A stretch of 64,000 nt of DNA. Origin: an uncultured Bacteroidales bacterium (GTDB taxonomy: Bacteria; Bacteroidota; Bacteroidia; Bacteroidales; F082). The translations under genes and the position numbers were made by a program. Shown piece after piece: positions 43,440 to 51,105 of this stretch. The notes beneath the pieces are model-generated. The model was not told the origin of the DNA, did no database searches, and saw only the letters and a list, made by a program, of their open reading frames with translations. Where the stretch lies: contig CAJOCJ010000002.1 in the NCBI GenBank assembly GCA_905236635.1, positions 1 through 64,000 of the forward strand, in the 5' to 3' direction. How positions within the stretch are numbered: position 1 is the first letter of the stretch; each line of letters opens with the position of its first letter.

Positions 43440-43799
43440 TTAAATTTTATATGATTTTTGAAGACCTGATAATAGACGAGCAACTTCTTCAATTAAGAAA
43501 TCAAGACTTAATCGATCTTCAGATTTTATATATCCAAGATCTTCAGCTATTTCGAACTGAGATGACACTTCCATAAGAGAACCATAAGCCATTTCAATAA
43601 AATGTGCTTTATCTTTTACTGAAAAACGATTAATACCTTCTGCTATATTTGATGTTATTGAAATAGAAGCTCTCTTTAATTGGCTACATAATCCATACAT
43701 TTCATTAGACGGAAATTTATTAATTAGTTTATATGTTATTTTTACAACTTCCTTAGCTTTTTGATAAGCAATCAATTTTCTATATCCAAAAACTTCCAT
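43440..43799 (-). CDS. Four-helix bundle protein (23S rRNA intervening-sequence protein family)
   Basis: 119 aa. The family is placed by YRKLIAYQKAKEVVKITYKLINKFPSNEMYGLCSQLKRASISITSNIAEGINR and by LMEVSSQFEIAEDLGYI. Members are found inside rRNA intervening sequences and as stand-alone genes; a related fold serves as the bAvd accessory protein of diversity-generating retroelements. Its molecular role here is unknown. The gene is more AT-rich than rnr beside it and is enclosed by inverted heptamer arrays, which suggests a mobile or recombined cassette. No reverse transcriptase or template repeat is seen nearby. Confidence 0.9.
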   Translation of the reverse strand: MEVFGYRKLIAYQKAKEVVKITYKLINKFPSNEMYGLCSQLKRASISITSNIAEGINRFSVKDKAHFIEMAYGSLMEVSSQFEIAEDLGYIKSEDRLSLDFLIEEVARLLSGLQKSYKI

Positions 43800-43821
43800 A
43801 ATTTTGATTTTTAATTTTGTT

Positions 43822-43937
43822 TCTAACTACTTTACACTCTACAACTCTAAACAATAAAACTAACAAACTGACTCTACACTCTACACTCTAAACTATAAAA
43901 CTTCTTAACTGACTATACACTCTAAACTCTAAACTAC
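43822..43937. repeat. Long AACTCTA-type heptamer array
   Basis: ACTCTACAACTCTAAAC, CTGACTCTACACTCTACACT and TACACTCTAAACTCTAAACT blocks are separated by ATAAAACTAACAAACTG-like spacers. It fills the gap of 183 nt between the divergent four-helix-bundle and CarboxypepD_reg-like genes. It is the longest array in the window and has two internal blocks of the motif AACT(A/T)AAAAC. Confidence 0.9.
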
Positions 43938-43982
43938 AACAATGCAAAAATAATAATAATTTCATTTTTACGTTAATTGAAT

Positions 43983-44594
43983 ATGAAAAATATCCTACTC
44001 TCAATAGCTTTGCTTTTCTGCGTTTTTTCGGTGAAGTCGCAGGAGGAATGTTTTTCTGTGAAAGGTAAAATCGTATCGCAAGACAGTCTTCAACCTATTT
44101 CTAACGTCAACATTATCAGTGAGTTATCGCATTATGGCACGATTACGGACAAAGAAGGCGCTTTTCAGATAAAATCAAAACTGATTGATACTCTGTGGGT
44201 TAGCTGTGTCGGATTTGACAGACAAAGAGTTCCTGTTTTAAAAGATAGTGTTTTAGATAACGAATTGATTATCAAGCTAATAAGGAGCAATATAGTTCTC
44301 GATTCTGTTGAAATTTATCCTTTCCCCGATTATGAGACATTCAAAAGGGAAATCATCAATATGCCTTGGCGACGGCCATATTTCGTGCCTGGAGTTTCGA
44401 AAAAAGACGATGAAAAAATGATAAACAAAAAGCCAGTAAGAGAACCTCCGGCGAGTGTCATGAGTCCTATCTCGTTGATTTACAATAGGTTTAATAAAAG
44501 AGAAGTTTTGAAAAGGAAAATGAAACGAAACCGAAAACGGTTTAACAGGGAAATGGAACGCATTGGGGCTGATTCGCTGATGATTCCTGAATAG
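43983..44594 (+). CDS. Secreted CarboxypepD_reg-like domain protein
   Basis: 203 aa. The signal peptide ends FSVKS/QEEC. Residues about 25-100 (FSVKGKIVSQDSLQPISNVNIISELSHYGTITDKEGAFQIKSK) form a carboxypeptidase-regulatory-like beta-sandwich as found at the N-terminus of TonB receptors, but no plug or barrel follows. The remainder is basic and Pro/Arg-rich (ending KRKMKRNRKRFNREMERIG). It may be a small periplasmic or outer-membrane-linked protein. The ATG at 43983 is preferred to the TTG at 43977. Confidence 0.8.
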   Translation: MKNILLSIALLFCVFSVKSQEECFSVKGKIVSQDSLQPISNVNIISELSHYGTITDKEGAFQIKSKLIDTLWVSCVGFDRQRVPVLKDSVLDNELIIKLIRSNIVLDSVEIYPFPDYETFKREIINMPWRRPYFVPGVSKKDDEKMINKKPVREPPASVMSPISLIYNRFNKREVLKRKMKRNRKRFNREMERIGADSLMIPE

Positions 44595-44597
44595 CCA

Positions 44598-44921
44598 TTA
44601 GAAGATTCTCTCCATTAATTGCCATTTTTCGGATGAGGGTGCATCGGGGCTACAGCCTTGAAACTGGGCAACATGGGCTTCCCATTCCGCTTGTCGAGGG
44701 AGGGTCGCGAGTCGTGCCATGTCACGCTCGAAATCGAAGTCGTCGACGGTGTCGCATATCATGAAGAGAGTGCGGCCTTTGCGGTAGATTTGCATATCAA
44801 GGATGCCGACTTCCCGTTGACCTTCAATGATTTCAGGCCATACATTTTTATGAGCCTCGACATATTTTTGGATCATTTCGGGGTTATCGATGAGAGTGAG
44901 AGTTTGGCAGTATCTTTTCAT
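44598..44921 (-). CDS. L-rhamnose/L-fucose-type mutarotase
   Basis: 107 aa of the RhaM family (PF05336): MKRYCQTLTLIDNPEMIQKYVEAHKNVWPEI, LDMQIYRKGRTLFMICDT and EWEAHVAQFQG are typical, with a Tyr and His as the expected catalytic pair. It interconverts sugar anomers after uptake. Proximity to fucP, 69 nt away and on the same strand, suggests that L-fucose is the physiological sugar. Confidence 0.9.
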   Translation of the reverse strand: MKRYCQTLTLIDNPEMIQKYVEAHKNVWPEIIEGQREVGILDMQIYRKGRTLFMICDTVDDFDFERDMARLATLPRQAEWEAHVAQFQGCSPDAPSSEKWQLMERIF

Positions 44922-44990
44922 AATTAATTCTTTTTAACCCTATCGGGCAATTTCTTATTTCTGGCGCGGGCCATCGCACCAAAGACGACC

Positions 44991-46274
44991 TTAATATTTC
45001 TCGTTTTGCTCTTTATGGCAATTTATTGAATAAACTAATATCACCACAAAACAAATTGCAGGAACTATAAACGACAATGCGGTGTTTCCAGCATCAATTA
45101 TCATTGCTTGTAGAGGCGGCAATAAGCTGCCACCTAGAATTGCCATTATCAATCCAGCTGAACCAATTTCAGTATCGGGACCGACATCTTTCAAGGCGAG
45201 ACCATAGATTGTTGGAAACATCAGGCTCATGCATGCTGAAACGGCCACAAGGCTGTAAAGTCCAGTGCGTCCACCAACCATTATCACAATGAGTGTCAAT
45301 ACGATAGCAATTGAAGCAAAAACAGCAAGCATCTTAGCTGGTTTAAACCATTTCAGCAACCATGTACAGAGAAAACGTGAACCACAGAAAAGAATCATGG
45401 CGATAATATTTAGTCTTTGCGACATAATTTCAGCGGTCTGCTCGGCGATACCTTCAGCCATAAAGACCTTCGTCCCATATTGGATTATGAATGTCCAACA
45501 GGTTATCTGTGCCCCAACGTAGAAAAACTGCGCAACAACACCTTCTCGGTAAGCTTGATTTGCAAAAAGCCGCTTCACTGAAGGCCCCAAAGCACGCGAG
45601 ATGCCATTGTTTTCTAATTTATTCGATGGAATTTTTGTTATTAAAATCAAAACAAAAATGACAACAAGTACTATACCTATGGCAGCGTAAGGTCCAACAA
45701 CCACTGACAAATCGGATTGTTTTAATGTCTCGAACTCTACATCGTTTAAGGTGGCACGCTCAACAGTTGACAATGGGCTCATCTTGGCTTGAATCCAGTT
45801 CATCGCCACCCACATGCCAAGCAGCGAGCCAATAGGGTTGAATGCCTGTGCAAGGTTCAGTCGTCGTGTTGATGTCTCTTTTTCACCCATAGATAAAATG
45901 AACGGATTAGCAGTCGTTTCGAGAAAACTCAAGCCACAAGTGAGTATAAAATAAGCAATTAGAAACGGATAATAGCTGCCGATTGCTCTTGCGGGAATGA
46001 ACATTAGGGCACCGAGAGCGTATAGGCCGAGACCCATCAATATACCGCTTTTGTAGCTAAAACGCTTGATAAACAAGGCGGCAGGTAGAGCCATGCAGAA
46101 GTAACCGCCGTAAAATGCCACCTGCACCAGTGTGCCATCAGTGACGCTCATGCGGAAAATCTTCGAGAACGCTTTAACCATGGGGTTGGTGATGTCATTC
46201 GCAAATCCCCAAAGAGCGAAGCACAAGGTCACCAAGATAAATGGCAACAGGTATTTCTTTTCAACGAGTTTCAT
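44991..46274 (-). CDS. fucP: L-fucose:H+ symporter-type MFS permease
   Basis: 427-aa inner-membrane transporter with 12 predicted segments. [36 protein letters not shown] is the typical FucP start, with the motif containing the Asp that binds fucose and protons; FLETTANPFILSMG and RLNLAQAFNPIGSLLGM are further family signatures. The ATG at 46274 is used; the ORF-track start 138 nt upstream lies inside the preceding gene. The ATGA overlap with that gene shows cotranscription. Confidence 0.93.
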   Translation of the reverse strand: MKLVEKKYLLPFILVTLCFALWGFANDITNPMVKAFSKIFRMSVTDGTLVQVAFYGGYFCMALPAALFIKRFSYKSGILMGLGLYALGALMFIPARAIGSYYPFLIAYFILTCGLSFLETTANPFILSMGEKETSTRRLNLAQAFNPIGSLLGMWVAMNWIQAKMSPLSTVERATLNDVEFETLKQSDLSVVVGPYAAIGIVLVVIFVLILITKIPSNKLENNGISRALGPSVKRLFANQAYREGVVAQFFYVGAQITCWTFIIQYGTKVFMAEGIAEQTAEIMSQRLNIIAMILFCGSRFLCTWLLKWFKPAKMLAVFASIAIVLTLIVIMVGGRTGLYSLVAVSACMSLMFPTIYGLALKDVGPDTEIGSAGLIMAILGGSLLPPLQAMIIDAGNTALSFIVPAICFVVILVYSINCHKEQNEKY

Positions 46275-47485
46275 AATCTTCTGATGGTTAGTCTTATCGC
46301 TTCGGGATGTTTCTTCGCAAACGATTGGGCGTCGGTGACAACGCAGGCGAGATAGCCCCCACCGCCGGCACCAGGCATCTTCCAAGCCAAAACACCAGGC
46401 ACTGCTGACCACTTGTCTATAATGTCTTGTATACTTTCCACTTTTTCAACTGACTCTAAACTCTCAACTCTACACTCTAAACTAGGGTGAATCATCCCCG
46501 GAAACATCGCCACCTGGGCGTTGAACGAGTCTTTATACGCCTTAGCGAATGCTTGCAAGTCTTTCTTTAAAATGGCATCCCAGCAGTCATCGGCGGCTTT
46601 AGCCAATGCCTTGACCTTTGTCTCGTTGATGTCTTTGCCTTCGACAACGCTGCAGCCGGGCTTTCGAGGCTCCATTGGAATCATAACCAGATGATTCTCA
46701 AGCCATTGCAACACTTCCTCATCTTTACAACTCTCTATCTTCAGAGGCCAATAACGTTTGTCGTAATAATGGCGAACCAGTCCTGGCATGCAGATACCTA
46801 TCGAATCCTGCGCTCCGCTGATGATGCCGTCGCTACGTTCGGGGTCGTTTTCAAAGCAAAACATCATCTTTGCCAAGAACTCCGGATCCATATTCGGCAA
46901 CCTCACAGGCCAAATCTTCTTTATCATGTTGCGCGTCGATGTCGAGAGACCGCAGCGTTCGCGTATTTCGAATGTCGGCTCAAGCGATATGGTGATAGCC
47001 CATCCCGGCGCATACTGACTCACGTAAGGCTGGTCAATCCACGTGCCGGCAAGATCCAAACGAGTAGGAATCTGGCATAGCTTGTCTTTCAGTGCGGTGC
47101 TGGAATGTGCCTCAAGTCCCTCACTGGGCACCCGCTGAAGCACCACATATTCAATACCCCTCTCTTTGCAAAACTGGCGTTTCTCCTCATGGTCGCCGTC
47201 TTCGTTAACCACAAGGATATCAGGCTTCACGATATCGACGGTCGGGATAAAATCCATGATGCCGCTACCCGCATTGATGTAAGCGTCTTTCACGTAACGG
47301 ATGGCTTTGACCATAAACAGACGCTCGTTCTCATCGTATAGCGTGCGGTGACCTTTGTAATGCAATATCGTTTCGTCAGAGCCAATGCCGACATACAAAT
47401 CGCCATATTGCGCGGCCTGGCGGAAGAATTCCACATGACCGCTATGTAGCAGATCGTAACAACCGCTGACGAAAACCTTTTTCAT
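46271..47485 (-). CDS. Bifunctional nucleotidyltransferase / GHMP-kinase-like protein
   Basis: 404 aa. Residues 1-140 are a HxGH-superfamily nucleotidyltransferase ([30 protein letters not shown]), like glycerol-phosphate or heptose-phosphate nucleotidyltransferases. Residues 140-404 resemble a short GHMP sugar kinase: [13 protein letters not shown], a diverged nucleotide loop CGLSTSTRN and [13 protein letters not shown] conserved Bacteroidetes family has this layout. The setting between fcl and fucP suggests L-fucose activation by a route unlike the large Fkp enzyme, but this is inference. An AACTCTA-type repeat encodes residues around 335-350 ([16 protein letters not shown]) in frame. Confidence 0.8.
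   Translation of the reverse strand: MKKVFVSGCYDLLHSGHVEFFRQAAQYGDLYVGIGSDETILHYKGHRTLYDENERLFMVKAIRYVKDAYINAGSGIMDFIPTVDIVKPDILVVNEDGDHEEKRQFCKERGIEYVVLQRVPSEGLEAHSSTALKDKLCQIPTRLDLAGTWIDQPYVSQYAPGWAITISLEPTFEIRERCGLSTSTRNMIKKIWPVRLPNMDPEFLAKMMFCFENDPERSDGIISGAQDSIGICMPGLVRHYYDKRYWPLKIESCKDEEVLQWLENHLVMIPMEPRKPGCSVVEGKDINETKVKALAKAADDCWDAILKKDLQAFAKAYKDSFNAQVAMFPGMIHPSLECRVESLESVEKVESIQDIIDKWSAVPGVLAWKMPGAGGGGYLACVVTDAQSFAKKHPEAIRLTIRRL
46448..46485. repeat. In-frame heptamer array inside the nucleotidyltransferase/kinase gene
   Basis: AACTGACTCTAAACTCTCAA and the following CTCTACACTCTAAACTAG have the same 7-nt units as the intergenic arrays. The reading frame stays open across it and encodes the Glu/Ser/Leu-rich stretch [12 protein letters not shown] just before the glycine loop GAGGGG of the kinase-like domain. 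Confidence 0.9.
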
Positions 47486-48423
47486 CGTTCTGCGCGAATA
47501 GGATTATTCAAGAAATCCTCGTATGCGAGCTTGATTCCATCTTCTAACTCCGTCTTATAAGTCCAGCCGAGAGCGGTGGCTTTGCTGACATCAAGGAGCT
47601 TGCGAGGCGTGCCGTTAGGACGAGAAGTATCCCATTTGATGGCACCTTTGTAACCCACAACTTTTGCAACTAATTCTGTTAATGCTTTAATAGTCAATTC
47701 CTTGCCAGTGCCAGCATTGACTGTTTCGTTGCCAGAATAGTTATTCATCAAAAAGACACAAAGATTTGCGAGGTCGTCGACATACAGAAACTCACGCAAC
47801 GGAGAGCCGTCGCCCCAGCATGTAACCTCTTGTAAACCATTGATTTTTGCCTCATGAAAACGTCTTATCAAGGCCGGCAAAACATGACTATGTTCAGGGT
47901 GGTAGTTGTCGTTTGGACCATAAAGATTCGTCGGCATCACTGAGATATAATCAGTGCCATATTGACGATTCAAGTATTCACAGTATTTCAAACCTGAAAT
48001 CTTCGCCAAAGCGTAGGCCTCGTTGGTCTTCTCGAGCTCCGAGGTTAGCAGGCACGACTCAGGCATCGGCTGTGGTGCCAGTCGCGGATAAATGCACGAA
48101 GAGCCAAGGAATTCCAGCTTTTTCACTCCATTTTTCCAAGCCGCATGAATCACATTCATCTCAAGAATCATGTTTTCATACATAAAATCCGCCAAAGCGC
48201 TTTGGTTTGCCACTATTCCTCCCACTTTCGCGGCAGCAAGAAACACATATTCAGGCTTCTCTTGGGCAAAAAACGCCTCCACCGCCTCCTGACGTGTCAG
48301 GTCCAGCTCTTTATGCGTCCTCAATACCAGATTGTTATATCCCTGACGCTGCAACTCTCTTACAATTGCTGAACCGACCATTCCACGGTGACCGGCCACG
48401 TATATTTTTGAATGTTTTTCCAT
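47482..48423 (-). CDS. fcl: GDP-L-fucose synthase
   Basis: Epimerase-reductase that turns GDP-4-keto-6-deoxymannose into GDP-L-fucose. The 313-aa SDR protein has the NADP loop [17 protein letters not shown], the catalytic Tyr-Lys pair in [16 protein letters not shown], and [24 protein letters not shown]. It follows gmd after 75 nt and overlaps the next gene by 4 nt. Confidence 0.96.
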   Translation of the reverse strand: MEKHSKIYVAGHRGMVGSAIVRELQRQGYNNLVLRTHKELDLTRQEAVEAFFAQEKPEYVFLAAAKVGGIVANQSALADFMYENMILEMNVIHAAWKNGVKKLEFLGSSCIYPRLAPQPMPESCLLTSELEKTNEAYALAKISGLKYCEYLNRQYGTDYISVMPTNLYGPNDNYHPEHSHVLPALIRRFHEAKINGLQEVTCWGDGSPLREFLYVDDLANLCVFLMNNYSGNETVNAGTGKELTIKALTELVAKVVGYKGAIKWDTSRPNGTPRKLLDVSKATALGWTYKTELEDGIKLAYEDFLNNPIRAER

Positions 48424-48437
48424 AACTTTAAACTTTT

Positions 48438-48499
48438 AGACGGTCGACCGACCGTCTCTACTATCAACTACTCTAAACTCTACACTCTCAACTCTAAAC
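48438..48499. repeat. Composite repeat between gmd and fcl: REP palindrome plus heptamer array
   Basis: AGACGGTC and GACCGTCT form an 8-bp hairpin, and on the minus strand it reads GTAGAGACGG, sharing GTAGAGACG with the copies at 18017 and 25627. It is followed by CTACTCTAAACTCTACACTC-type heptamers up to the gmd stop codon. Two repeat families therefore meet in one 75-nt gap. Confidence 0.8.
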
Positions 48500-49569
48500 T
48501 AATCCTCAAGATACATTTTCCTCACCTTCTTCATATCGTGCTCCACCATGATCTTCACCAGTTCTTCGAAGCTTGTCTTACGCGGATTCCAACCCAGCTG
48601 TGTCTTTGCTTTCGTTGGGTCGCCGAGCAGCTGGTCGACTTCTGCCGGACGGAAATAGCGTGGGTCGACTTCCACCAAAACCTTGCCCGTAGCCTTGTCG
48701 ATGCCCTTCTCATTCTCGCCTTCGCCTTCCCAGCGAAGCTCTATTCCGACTTCTTTAAATGCCAGTGTGCAGAACTCGCGCACGCTATGATATTCGCCAG
48801 TGGCAATGACGAAATCGTCAGGTTTCTCCTGTTGGAGGATAAGCCACATGCACTCCACGTAATCCTTGGCATAGCCCCAGTCGCGCAAGGCGTTGAGGTT
48901 ACCAAGATACAGCTTGTCTTGGTGTCCTTGTTTTATTCTGGCTGCCGCCAATGTTATTTTCCGTGTCACGAATGTCTCGCCGCGCCTCTCGCTCTCGTGG
49001 TTGAAGAGGATGCCGTTGGCAGCGTACATACCGTAGCCTTCGCGGTAGTTTTTCACTATCCAAAAACCGTATTGTTTCGCCACTCCGTATGGTGAGCGCG
49101 GATAGAATGGCGTCGTCTCCTTCTGTGGCACCTCCTGCACCTTTCCGAACAGCTCCGACGTGGATGCCTGGTAGATGCGGCATTTCTTCTCCATCCCAAG
49201 GATTCGCACCGCCTCAAGCAGTCGCAAAGTGCCAACGGCATCGGCCTCGGCGGTGTATTCCGGACAGTCGAACGACACCTTCACATGGCTCTGCGCGGCG
49301 AGGTTATAAATCTCGTCAGGCTGCACCTTCTGGATGATACGGACAAGCGACGACGAGTCGGTCATGTCGCCGTAATGCAGCGTGATCAGGCGTTTATGCT
49401 TCATGTCGCGCACCCATTCGTCGAGATACAGATGCTCAATGCGACCAGTGTTAAACGATGACGAGCGTCGGATTATCCCATGCACGTCGTAGCCTTTTTC
49501 CAGCAGAAACTCCGCTAAAAACGAGCCGTCCTGCCCCGTGATGCCTGTGATTAATGCGGTTTTTGACAT
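48499..49569 (-). CDS. gmd: GDP-mannose 4,6-dehydratase
   Basis: First step of GDP-L-fucose synthesis. The 356-aa SDR protein starts [27 protein letters not shown] and has [12 protein letters not shown], the catalytic Tyr/Lys in [13 protein letters not shown], and [18 protein letters not shown]. The ATG at 49569 removes the non-conserved MHKTLID extension of the ORF track. A strong promoter precedes it, so gmd is the first gene of the fucose operon gmd-fcl-NT/kinase-fucP-mutarotase. Confidence 0.96.
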   Translation of the reverse strand: MSKTALITGITGQDGSFLAEFLLEKGYDVHGIIRRSSSFNTGRIEHLYLDEWVRDMKHKRLITLHYGDMTDSSSLVRIIQKVQPDEIYNLAAQSHVKVSFDCPEYTAEADAVGTLRLLEAVRILGMEKKCRIYQASTSELFGKVQEVPQKETTPFYPRSPYGVAKQYGFWIVKNYREGYGMYAANGILFNHESERRGETFVTRKITLAAARIKQGHQDKLYLGNLNALRDWGYAKDYVECMWLILQQEKPDDFVIATGEYHSVREFCTLAFKEVGIELRWEGEGENEKGIDKATGKVLVEVDPRYFRPAEVDQLLGDPTKAKTQLGWNPRKTSFEELVKIMVEHDMKKVRKMYLED

Positions 49570-49592
49570 ATCGATTAGTGTTTTATGCAATG

Positions 49593-49623
49593 CAAAGATA
49601 CAAATTTTTCAAAAAACGACAAA
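49593..49623 (-). promoter_or_regulatory. Promoter of the gmd operon
   Basis: On the minus strand, TTTG (49623-49620), a 19-nt spacer and TATCTTTG (49600-49593) match the Bacteroidetes consensus closely. The box ends 23 nt before the gmd ATG. Confidence 0.72.
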
Positions 49624-49631
49624 ATTAATAA

Positions 49632-49665
49632 TAAAAAAGGCCGGACTCCCCATGGAACCCAGCCC
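49632..49665 (-). terminator. Terminator of the surface-polysaccharide operon
   Basis: Read on the minus strand, GGGCTGG and CCGGCCT form a 7-bp stem (two G-T pairs) followed by TTTTTT, 34 nt after the aminotransferase stop. It separates the polysaccharide operon from the gmd promoter. Confidence 0.7.
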
Positions 49666-49698
49666 TTAATTCTATTAAACTACTAAACTATTCTGCTA

Positions 49699-51015
49699 TT
49701 AACCCAAAATAGCTTCCTTGATCTTATCAACGATATACTTCACATCGTTGTCTTTTACATATGGACCGCTCGGCAGGCACATTCCGACTTTGAACAATGC
49801 CTCTGAAACGCCGTTCAGGTATGCCGGAGCGTCTTTATAGACTGGTTGTTTGTGCATAGGTTTCCAAAGAGGACGGGCCTCGACGCCTGCGGCGTCGAGC
49901 CACACGCGCAAAGCTTCGACATTGTCATTCGGTTGGCAGTCGGTGGTTGCCGATTCAGCAGCATGAATAACACCTGCAGCACCGCCGACAGCACCTTGAA
50001 CGATGGTCTTGTAAGCGTTCTCCTGACCTTTGATTCTGATGCTCGGGTCAATAGTGATGGTGTTAAGCCAGAAATTGCTGTCGTAACGCTCATCGGGGTT
50101 GCCATGGATCTCAATGCCTTTCACGTCTTTCAGAAGCTCTTTGTAAAGCTCCATGACGTGTTTGTGATGGGCTATATGGTCGTTGACAATAGTCATCTGG
50201 CCGCGGCCTATACCTGCGCAGATGTTACTCATTCGGTAGTTGTAGCCTATTTTCTCATGCTGGTAATACGGATAGCTCTCGCGATATTGCGTAGCGTACA
50301 TCATGATTTCGCGCCATTCGTCTTCGTTGGCGGTAATGAGAGCGCCGCCTCCCGAGGTGGTGATCATCTTGTTGCCGTTGAAGCTCAAAACGCCATATTT
50401 TCCGAATGTTCCGAGCACCTGTCCTTTCCAGCGTGAGCCGAATCCCTCGGCAGCGTCCTCGACGACAGGGATGTCGTAACGGTTAGCGATTTCCATGATG
50501 CGGTCGGCGTCGTATGGCATACCGTAAAGTGCAACAGGGACAATAGCTTTCGGCTTCTTGCCTGTCTTGGCGATACGGTCTTTGATGGCCTTCTCAAGCA
50601 GTTCGGGATCCATGTTCCACGAGTCCTTCTCGCTGTCGATGAATATCGGTGTCGCGCCAAGATACGTTATCGGGTGGCTCGAAGCGCAGAATGTGAAGCT
50701 CTGTACGCAGACCTCGTCGCCCGGTTTCACGCCGCATGCTATCAGTGCGAGATGTACGGCTGCAGTTCCTGCTGAAAGAGCCACGACCCGCTTTGCGAGG
50801 GATTGCGGCTCGGAGGCCGCAATGAGGGTAGTCCCATCATTCCGCACTTGATGCGGAATCTCATTGACAAAATCCTCGAGATCTTTTTCAAATCCGTTGA
50901 CATTCGGTCCGAGCGGCACCACCCAGTTGGTGTCGAAGGCCTCTTTGATATACTTTTGTTCAAGTCCTGCCTCCGACATGTGCGCGAGGCAGAGGTAAAT
51001 ACGATTTTGTGGCAT
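49699..51015 (-). CDS. DegT/DnrJ/EryC1/StrS-type sugar aminotransferase with in-frame repeat insertion
   Basis: PLP enzyme that makes an amino sugar (for example a 4-amino-4,6-dideoxy sugar nucleotide) for the surface glycan. 438 aa with PLP site LSFNGNKMITTSGGGALIT, VVEDAAEGFGSRWKG and VALSAGTAAVHLALIACGV. The N-terminus MPQNRIYLCLAHMSEAGLEQKYI is typical. Between DFV and VVALSAGTAA lies an extra segment of about 25 residues (NEIPHQVRNDGTTLIAASE and following) that comes from a two-hairpin repeat in DNA. It is placed on the surface away from the PLP site by position, so the enzyme may still work. A second, truncated copy of its 5' end lies beyond the abiH gene. Confidence 0.9.
   Translation of the reverse strand: MPQNRIYLCLAHMSEAGLEQKYIKEAFDTNWVVPLGPNVNGFEKDLEDFVNEIPHQVRNDGTTLIAASEPQSLAKRVVALSAGTAAVHLALIACGVKPGDEVCVQSFTFCASSHPITYLGATPIFIDSEKDSWNMDPELLEKAIKDRIAKTGKKPKAIVPVALYGMPYDADRIMEIANRYDIPVVEDAAEGFGSRWKGQVLGTFGKYGVLSFNGNKMITTSGGGALITANEDEWREIMMYATQYRESYPYYQHEKIGYNYRMSNICAGIGRGQMTIVNDHIAHHKHVMELYKELLKDVKGIEIHGNPDERYDSNFWLNTITIDPSIRIKGQENAYKTIVQGAVGGAAGVIHAAESATTDCQPNDNVEALRVWLDAAGVEARPLWKPMHKQPVYKDAPAYLNGVSEALFKVGMCLPSGPYVKDNDVKYIVDKIKEAILG
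50802..50859. repeat. Two-hairpin REP-like element inside the aminotransferase gene
   Basis: ATTGCGGC-TCGGAG-GCCGCAAT and ATTCCGCA-CTTGA-TGCGGAAT are two perfect 8-bp hairpins, 15 nt apart. The minus strand reads CCGCATCAAGTGCGGAATGA and encodes the peptide HQVRNDG, a sequence I recall from spurious or inserted repeats in several bacterial genomes (from memory, not searched). The frame stays open through it. Confidence 0.9.
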
Positions 51016-51028
51016 ATAAAAAATGTTT

Positions 51029-51080
51029 TTATTTTACTTTTTTCGATGAAAGTAAAATAACGGGAATCTTATTTTACTTT
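51029..51080. repeat. Inverted repeat TTATTTTACTTT with a third direct copy
   Basis: TTATTTTACTTT (51029-51040), an 8-nt loop and AAAGTAAAATAA (51049-51060) form a perfect 12-bp hairpin, and TTATTTTACTTT is repeated at 51069-51080. It lies between the abiH stop and the aminotransferase start. No U-tract follows on the minus strand, so it may be a protein-binding site or an insertion scar and not a terminator. Confidence 0.85.
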
Positions 51081-51105
51081 CGGTAAATAAACTAAAATCA
51101 CAAGG

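Noticed and set aside
43440-43799. rRNA intervening sequence or diversity-generating retroelement
   Set aside because: No rRNA, reverse transcriptase, template repeat or variable C-lectin gene is found within the window, so only the protein family is called.
43800-43982. CRISPR array
   Set aside because: The units are 7 nt with no spacers of constant length and no cas genes are present.
46275-46412. N-terminal extension of FucP in the ORF track
   Set aside because: It lies in the coding region of the upstream kinase-like gene; the conserved start is [10 protein letters not shown] at 46274.
48412-49095. 227-aa plus-strand ORF
   Set aside because: Runs through the gap repeats and antisense to gmd; gmd motifs are unambiguous.
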